This document shows positions 19,707-25,998 of a DNA stretch of 25,998 nucleotides, in pieces. Numbering within the stretch: the first letter of the stretch is position 1; each line of letters begins with the position of its first letter. Source of the DNA: Phoronis australis (Eukaryota > Phoronida > Phoronidae); contig NMRA01001085.1 of NCBI GenBank assembly GCA_002633005.1, positions 2,349 through 28,346 on the forward strand, written 5' to 3'. The notes under the pieces are model-generated. The model was not told where the DNA came from. It was given only the letters and a program-made list of their open reading frames with translations, and made no database searches. The position numbers were made by a program, and so were the translations under genes.

Positions 19707-20018
19707 CCAAATTGCTTTGTTAATACCCATCCTAAAGAGGTGAAGCAGAACTACGATATCAACGTTTTGTTATCATTGGAAACACAAACTTTGGGAAATG
19801 CAGTAAAAATGAAAGCAGTTCTTGTGCACCGTGAAGTGTGATATTTGCAATGAAAATATCTCTCACTGATAATTCATTATGGACGTCTGACGCTATGTTA
19901 CCTAAAGGAAATAAATATGAGTTCGTTTGAATCGATAATGTACTCGCCTCTGGAAATTGGGCAAATTCACCGTTCGTAGAAAGAGTCAGACAAGAACTGC
20001 CTAGAATTTGTCTGAAAT

Positions 20019-20284
20019 CATGGGCGCACCCGGGGGGGGGGACTCGGGGGCTCTAGTGAGGTCCCCAATTTGGAGATTTAGGCAAAAAGGTCCGCCTTAA
20101 TAAAAAGTCCGAGCAAACGAGGCAAAAGTCCACAAAGTCCACAGGAATTCGGCGAGGATGCACAATTCGTAAGTCTGAACCTGGTGGGGCCCCGTTTTTT
20201 TAGTCCTCGTTGATTTTTTTCAGTAAAAAGTCCGCATACCGAAAAAATCGAACCCCCCTATATTTTAGGCTGGGTGCGCGCATG
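20019..20284. mobile_element. MITE-like element, copy 1 (266 bp)
   Basis: The left end CATGGGCGCACCCGG and the right end, read inverted, CATGCGCGCACCCAG match at 13 of 15 positions. Flanks are GAAAT (left) and CAAAT (right), a possible 5-bp target duplication with one change. Internal landmarks shared with the other copies: AGTCCGAG near 20107, CCCCGTTTTTTTAGT at 20191-20205, AGTCCGCATACCG near 20228 and TTTTAGGCTGGGTGCGC at the right end. No ORF is present, so it is non-autonomous. Confidence 0.65.
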
Positions 20285-20493
20285 CAAATTATCGGAATCT
20301 ATGATTGCATGTATAGCTGACCATGGAGGCGGTGTGGTATTGTGAGATAAGTGTTCGCTTAATTCTTTATTTTACTCGACATCGTTGGTTGGAGTCCCAC
20401 TGGGGCACACTGCTAAAACCTTAAGCCAGGTTTCTATCTACTCAGCTTGGTTTTGACTATAATTAATAAAGCTTAAAAATGATTGCACGTGAA

Positions 20494-20676
20494 CGAGCCC
20501 CCAAATTTGGCGAATTGGGCAAAAATGTCCGCCTCCGTGAAACAAAAATCTGAGTAAACGAGACAATTCGCAATTTGTAGGTAGTGGCCCCGTTTTTTTA
20601 GTCCTCCTCGTTGAATTTTTTCAGTAAAAGGTCTGCATACCGAAAAACTCGAGGCCCCCTATATGTTAGGCTGGAT
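20494..20676. mobile_element. MITE-like element, copy 2, partial
   Basis: Same orientation as copy 1: TTTGGCGAATTGGGCAAAAA, then GTCCGCC, CCCCGTTTTTTTAGTCC, GTCTGCATACCGAAAAA and TGTTAGGCTGG at the right end. The left terminal repeat is missing, and the right end abuts inverted copy 3. Confidence 0.6.
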
Positions 20677-20914
20677 GAGCGCACCCAACCTAAAATGGGG
20701 GAGGGGGGCTTAAATTTTGAGAACGTGGACCTTTTACTAAAAAAACGGGGCGCGTTCAGAGTTATGAATTCTGAATTCGCTAAATTCCTGCCTTTTTAGT
20801 CGACTTTCGTCTCGTTTTGTACTTTTTCGGACTACTTGTTCCTCTGAGGCGGAAATTGTTGCCCATTTCATTCGAGACCCTCGAGCCCACCCCCTTGGGT
20901 GCTCGCACGCAATG
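20677..20914. mobile_element. MITE-like element, copy 3, inverted relative to copies 1 and 2
   Basis: It reads GAGCGCACCCAACCTAAAAT at its left, which is the inverted right end of copy 1. It then has GTGGACCTTTTACTAAAAAA, a CTTTTTAGTCGACTTTCGTC block, TTTTTCGGACT and CTGAGGCGG. The right end TTGGGTGCTCGCACG is a degraded terminal repeat. With copy 2 it makes an imperfect inverted repeat of about 420 bp. Confidence 0.6.
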
Positions 20915-22865
20915 TTGTCGGTCGTCAACGCTGGAAAACGGAGGCATTGTCAACAGGAATAGTTGCCAACATTCGACAATGAAAGAAAGAAACGCAAGGG
21001 AGAAATGCCCCATCAGCGGTGCAACACACGGAATCGTCCGACAAATGACCCAAATCTTGATTCTGTATACATTCTAGCAAAGGCTTCTAGCGAGCATGTT
21101 CGAATGACCAGTGCACAGACTGTTCGATAGAGTGAAGGACATTATGTTTCCCCAACGATAGCGAAAACGGAACCAAGTTACTAGGACGTTGCCCGGCCGC
21201 TTAAGTCACTTTGTTCCACGCATTGTAAAAGCGCCCCAGCAGACTATAGAACACGGAAAACGTATTTTCAAGATAACCAGGGAACTATATATTTGACGTA
21301 ACAATTAAACACGCTTCGCTTGCTTTCCCTTTAATGCTTGTTTCCATAAGAGCAACTATATCGCATTATGCGTGAGTAGGCTCTCCATGTTTCCATGTAC
21401 CCGTAGAAAATGATTCGTTTTCGAAGATAACGTCATGGATACAAAGCTATTTAAGTCCAGCAAACGTTAAACATTGAGCACTGAAACATTTCCTCTGAGG
21501 AGGCAGTCAACACTTGGATGAACGTGGATTACTACATGAAGCTGAAGTTTTATATTTCTGGCAAAGCAAAAACGTGTCCCTTACCAGTTGCCATTTGGAC
21601 ATCTGACTTGTTCAATTGCCGCTGCAGTGTGATTCTTGGCAGTTTCAATTGCATGCCACGAATTGTACCATGGCACTTCAAAAGTCAGCTCTGTCTGGTG
21701 GTTTGGTTATTAGCCCAGTTATGTTGCACACCCAACAAGATTAATGAGGAACCTGTTATTGCATCATTATACAAACATTTTTGATAGTAAAAGTCACATT
21801 CTTTGTCCTATTTTCAAAACGCTGATCACATGTGGTTTTCACGAGCTATTCAAATATGCTATTTACAAACTTTCAAAACGAAAATGTATGAATACCAATT
21901 TGTCGCCAATAGTGTGAGAGAATGACAACTTCAGCAGACCGAGGCGATTTAATTAACCACACCAGCATGGTGTCTTTGATCTGAACCTGCAAATTTTGTG
22001 GTGCGCAAACCGGTCGAGTTGCCCAATCAAATCTCGACCGAATAGGGTGTCAACGTAGGATTCTTTTCACGTGGGAAATCCCGTCGCTGACGTCAAGAGT
22101 ACCCCCAGCTGTTATGCGTATTCAATCGCTAAACAACCCCTTTCATAGGAAAACAACTTATTACGCATTGCGCACATATCGAGAGAAATCCTTTATTTAG
22201 TTGATAAACAATTTTAACGCATTGGGCATAAACATCACGCTAATGCGACCTTTCATTACATTTGGGAACGTGTAACGTCATTGTGGCCGGGATGAAGCTT
22301 TTAACACATTGTAGGAACTAATTAATTTATGTGTATTACCATTCAAGGCTACAGGATTGATATTTTATATTTTTACATAAGTTGTAATTGTACGGTCTCA
22401 TCTCCCTCCACCGGCGGATCTAAGATGCACTTGCTGATATACTCTTGAGGTTTTTATTGCCACGACCAAATGTGTTGGTAGGGGCCACAGTGCACGCCTG
22501 AGCCCGATGGGCCTAATTTTGCGTCTACTATTTCAACTCCTACTCAACAAATAGTACAAGTAAATAAAAAACTCAAAGAAAAGGACTACCTTCATGTTGT
22601 AGGCCTGCGAAAACGGATGATTTAAAAGTATTTGATTGTAGACTCGACACCTATCGGTGCTAGAAGACTGTCTGCCAAACGCGCAACCTTACCGAAGGCT
22701 AGAATAGTACTGGTTACACTGTGCAACTGCAGTACAATTGGCCCGTGTATTATTATATCCTCCAGGTGCTAGAGAACTTAGAAACTGAAACTAATTTTTC
22801 AAGCGTCATCATTCTCCTGAAACCTCGAATATGGAACCTGGAACTTCAAACAGGGTTCAAGGTTC
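20915..22865. other. Non-coding sequence
   Basis: No gene recognised. The frame 21518-21784 (88 aa) starts in a plausible context but shows no known motif, and I see no matching exons. No repeat structure was noticed. Confidence 0.4.
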
Positions 22866-23067
22866 CATGCACGCACCCAGCCTTCAATATGGGGTGCTCG
22901 AATTCTTGGCGATGTGGACCTTTTACTAACAAATTAGTCGGTCGACTAAAAAAAAAAACAATACCACTATCGGAGCTGTACGTGCTGTGAATTTTGCGTT
23001 CGTACCTTTTTAGTGGACTTTTATCTTGTTTTCTCGGACTTTTTGTATCTCTGAGGCGCGCGCATGG
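22866..23067. mobile_element. MITE-like element, copy 4 (202 bp), with exact 5-bp flanking repeat
   Basis: The left end is CATGCACGCACCCAGCC and the right end GAGGCGCGCGCATG, so the outer 9 bases pair with one mismatch. The flanks are GGTTC at 22861-22865 and GGTTC at 23068-23072, an exact 5-bp direct repeat. Orientation and internal order match copy 3: TGGACCTTTTACTAA, CTTTTTAGTGGACTTTTATC, CTCGGACTTTTTGTA and CTCTGAGGCG. Confidence 0.7.
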
Positions 23068-23158
23068 GTTCCAGTTATCTCATTGAAATGGATGCTAGCG
23101 GTAGTTCCACGTACGTGCGTTTTTCCAGTTGACATTGTTGTTCTCTCTGTCAAAACGC

Positions 23159-23503
23159 CATTTGATTGGTCAGCTGTGTTGTCGCTCTTGCCTCACCCCG
23201 TCATCGGAGTCCTTTCGCCATATTTAAGAACCAAATCCTTTGGTGGCACTGTGCAGTTACACTGTAGTCGTTACCTATTTGCCGGCACTCAAAATTCTTG
23301 GGATGGGTGGCACTGAAGAGTTAAGCTGCGGCCGCGGCCAATTTGCACTCCCAAAATATAAAAATCTAGGGGTAGGCCAGTCCTGGGGGCATTTTTAGTT
23401 AGATATTGTATGTAGGCCAAGTGAATGTGGTTTGTTTGTATTTGTGAACATGCTGAGAATAAAAAAGGCCTCTTGCTCGGCTGTAGCTGCACTCTTCTTC
23501 AAT
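23159..23503 (+). promoter_or_regulatory. Promoter-like patch before a possible exon
   Basis: It holds a CCAAT-type GATTGGTCAG at 23165-23174, a TATA-like ATATTTAAG at about 23219, a GCGGCCGCGGCC block at 23328-23339, and a YY1-type AATATGGCGGC whose ATG is at 23504. These are elements of ordinary animal promoters; the combination is suggestive but unproven. Confidence 0.3.
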
Positions 23504-23537
23504 ATGGCGGCCCTGTTGCAAACTTGTGCATTGCCGG
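23504..23537 (+). CDS. Possible first coding exon of an unrecognised gene
   Basis: An ATG within AATATGGCGGC opens MAALLQTCALP and reaches a possible donor CCGG|GTAGCA at 23537/23538 (phase 1). YY1-type ATGGCGGC starts are common at animal first exons. Without splicing the frame stops after 14 codons. It joins in phase to 23874-23936. The donor is weak and the gene is not recognised. Confidence 0.2.
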
Positions 23538-23873
23538 GTAGCAACTGAGAAATTGGCCGCGATTTCAGGTAGCCCTCAAACAAGCCAGATTTACAAAAAA
23601 ACTAGTCGATTGACAGTACTTTGGACCACATTTTTGGAATTGGTAGGAAATTTGATTTCGGAATGTAATGTTGGCTTTAGTCGAGCATCTGCAGGGAAGT
23701 GGTGGTTTTGGGGTGAAAAGTGCCGATTTTGCAGTTTTTGCCCAATTTTTCTTAGTCTAGATTGGTTTTCAGTGGGAGTGAAGGGTCAAAAATACAAGAG
23801 AGAATAAAGTTTCTATGCTCACCTGTAGGACTTGTGATGTGAAACGACTGACAACTTTTTTATTTGCAAGCAG

Positions 23874-23936
23874 TTTTTGACAGATTGAAGAAAGGGGAAG
23901 AGTTCATTGACGTGTGTTTTGATAGGCAAACCCCTG
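23874..23936 (+). CDS. Possible second coding exon of the same unrecognised gene
   Basis: After TTTTTTATTTGCAAGCAG the frame reads FDRLKKGEEFIDVCFDRQTP and meets a good donor CCCTG|GTGAGA. A phase-1 join to 23537 gives a Val at the junction. The peptide looks protein-like but I cannot name a family. No further exon is found before the window ends. It may be a chance ORF. Confidence 0.22.
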
Positions 23937-24655
23937 GTGAGAACTGTTCTTTGCCTCCATGGGCCAGGTTTGGCGGCAGTTTTGACGCATGCATTTCTAG
24001 TAGGTTCAGTGGATCTGGTTCAAGTTGTTCTTATTTGAAAGTATGTCGTGAATGAGAAAAGTCCATTAGGTCGGCTATGGATACACTTGTCTTCAAAAAT
24101 GTGGCCCCTGTAACAAAACTGAAATAGGTTTTGACGCGGGGGAGTGCTTTTTAGCAATGGGGGAAGCGATCACACCTCCTCGAAGCCCCCAATGGTTGCG
24201 CTAGTATTATTAATCGCAGATGCAACAGGCCCGCAGTCAGCATTGCGCGGGGGATGGTTCGAATTTCTAAAACAGTGGACCTTTGCAAACGTCGACACCG
24301 TAGAGTGTTCAGTAAGGCCCTTGACGCAGCTTAATCAGGGGCAAGGGAAATCTATATCCACAACAATGACTCTCAGCTCTATGTTCCAGAGATGAGACGG
24401 AATTTGTAATACCAGAAGTGACGGGTGTCGCAAAGAACGGGACTTAAATTCAGATGTAATGTGGTTCCGAAAGAGAACGCTGTAGCATTACCCCTGCCAA
24501 ACTTTCAAATCAGGCGTCATTAAACGAATGATTACACCTCGTTACATACTAGGACGGAAATATTTAATCGGAGAATGACTTGAATTTTTTTTATCTGGTT
24601 GTATTTTGCGTGTTACTTAAGTTGCTTACATCGATAGAAATGGGAACAGCTCACT
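23937..24655. other. No gene seen; possible degraded MITE-family fragment
   Basis: GGTTCGAATTTCTAAAACAG at 24256-24275 followed by GTGGACCTTT resembles the right-hand part of MITE copies 3 and 4 (TCGAATTCTTGG..., GTGGACCTTTTACT). The match is short and I cannot bound it. The rest is unremarkable. Confidence 0.3.
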
Positions 24656-25412
24656 AGTTCAAAGGTTCACTACTCTGAAAGTTCATTATTCCGAAAATAT
24701 CTAACATTTCGGACTCGGGTGTATTTTTAAAACTTTTACACGCAAAAATAAACGATACTCCTATTATTATTGTATTGGTGTACCTATACCCAAAACAACG
24801 CCCGAATTTCATGCGCATGCGAAATTGCCTGCATGTCTTACAAATACGGAAAAAAGAGTACGTACGTGCATTCATAAAAGAATATGAATTATCAACCACT
24901 ATACATTGATCGAATCCATGTCAAGATCGCATCATAACACTGTGTGACTGAAAAGTTTAGGACTGCTGCGCCTCTGCCTCACGCGCACGGTCGGGTCAAA
25001 ACTAAATGTAGTTAGTTGGCCACTCTGTCCCTGTCAGTCTTCATGAAGTGAAAGAGTCACATTCAGTCTTCTTAAATTTAAAACCGCCGTTGGTCGCCGC
25101 AACCCTGACCCGATGTTGTCCCTGTTTGAGAATCGAATGAATCAACGATCACGATTGGCAGTGATTGGAATTGAGCTCAATATAATTAAAGTTTTGAGAA
25201 CTATATTCAAGTTTTGCACACTCTTTAAATGGTTTCTAAATGGATGCAAATACAACGCTTTATCCATGTCAGTTCCGACTCATAGCAGACAAGCAGAGTA
25301 ATGAACTGTCGGAGTTCAGGTTTCGGAATTGCGAACATTCGAAATAGTGAACTTTCGAAGTAAGCGAACCCTCGGAGTAGTGAAACGTCGAATGAACTTT
25401 CAGAATAGTGAC
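24656..25412. mobile_element. Foldback element with 16-18 bp iterated units as inverted ends
   Basis: The left end (24656-24704) holds GGTTCACTACTCTGAAA and GTTCATTATTCCGAAAA. The right end (about 25300-25412), read inverted, holds GTCACTATTCTGAAA, GTTCATT, TTTCACTACTCCGAGG, GTTCGCTTACTTCGAAA, GTTCACTATTTCGAAT and GTTCGCAATTCCGAAA. So both ends are arrays of a unit near GTTCACTATTCCGAAA in opposite orientation, around about 600 bp of unrelated sequence with no supported ORF. The class is unknown; no target duplication is evident. Confidence 0.6.
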
Positions 25413-25998
25413 ATGTAACCTTGGAAATCTTTTCCATCAAGTTTGTCGCTCGTATGAAGTCTGCAAGGCTATGCACCATTGACACTGAGAGAAGACTTTC
25501 TTCATTGACCAAAATTTTTATTAGGTCTAAACCTACTTTTTCTAACAAGCTCGTCAAGGTTTGCTCGGGGCAAGAAAACACGGTAGTTAAGTGTATAGTT
25601 TTTGAGCAACGACGGAGGACTGCCTATAGTGAACAACATATTTGACGATCACTTTCAATTCCAAATTTGAAAATGCCTGCACTTTACCGCACTATGCCAG
25701 CAAGTGTACCAAAATAGCAGATAGCAAACCTACTTTCTGCAGCTTTGTTTCTTGGTCGATTTTACAGCATTCACACCTCACTACTTTTTGGGAGCTCTCT
25801 TGCTGCTATATAGCCTAGCTATTTTACTTCTAGACTCCCGTTTTACGCTATGTTATAGCCACCACGCGCGTTCACTGCCGATGAATAACATAAAGCTTCC
25901 TGTAACCGTCTGCGCGATCCTGTCATCCACGCAAACACCATTCGGGCGAACTTGGCTAGGTACGGCCTGATGATTTCGTGAAGGGCTTTGAATCAGAA
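25413..25998. other. No gene seen
   Basis: Frames at 25421-25645 and 25752-25970 show no recognised domain or good splice context. No repeat was noticed. Confidence 0.35.

Noticed and set aside
21518-21784. 88-residue plus-strand ORF
   Set aside because: No recognisable motif, no exon neighbours, and cysteine-rich composition consistent with chance.

Overview
This window looks like a draft nuclear contig from a metazoan, most likely a marine invertebrate. The reasons are low gene density, GT-AG introns, a complete animal-type tubulin tyrosine ligase gene spread over about 5.9 kb, and many decayed retroelements and short inverted-repeat elements. One ambiguous base (n at 18329) fits a draft assembly. 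I cannot name the species from the sequence. Nothing looks bacterial: there are no operons, ribosome binding sites or CRISPR.

The only confident host gene is on the minus strand, 16333 down to 10476. It has eight coding exons whose phases join without conflict into 1116 nt (371 residues plus stop). The product keeps the ATP-grasp signature residues of tubulin tyrosine ligase (TTL), which re-adds tyrosine to the C-terminus of detyrosinated alpha-tubulin. The start lies in a strong Kozak context, an X-box-like site lies about 80 bp upstream, and a candidate poly(A) signal follows the stop.

Left flank (1-10295): this part is mostly mobile-element debris. In order it holds the 3' end of a LINE with a short A-tail; tandem repeats including an array of four short hairpins; a tandemly duplicated acidic ORF segment; a dispersed repeat rich in NRF-1, YY1 and ETS-type sites and ending in poly(A); a dead Ty3/gypsy pol 3' end followed by a polypurine tract and an LTR; a Penelope-type GIY-YIG nuclease remnant; and an LTR end, primer-binding site and gag start of a second LTR element. 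Two short stretches at about 2.5 and 3.8 kb could be exons of an unrecognised gene, but support is weak.

Right flank (16334-25998): no gene is confidently recognised. It holds a tRNA-related SINE-like element bounded by 27-bp direct repeats, a 53-bp minisatellite, an 18-bp minisatellite, a family of roughly 200-270 bp terminal-inverted-repeat elements (at least four copies, two of them as an inverted pair), a promoter-like GC-rich patch with a possible two-exon gene start near 23.5-23.9 kb, and a 757-bp foldback element whose ends are arrays of a 16-18 bp unit.

I found no convincing new multi-gene system. The most distinctive signals are the hairpin array with paired changes in its arms (481-621), the MITE-like family with short matching flanks, the 16-18 bp inverted arrays, and the repeat carrying housekeeping-promoter motifs.
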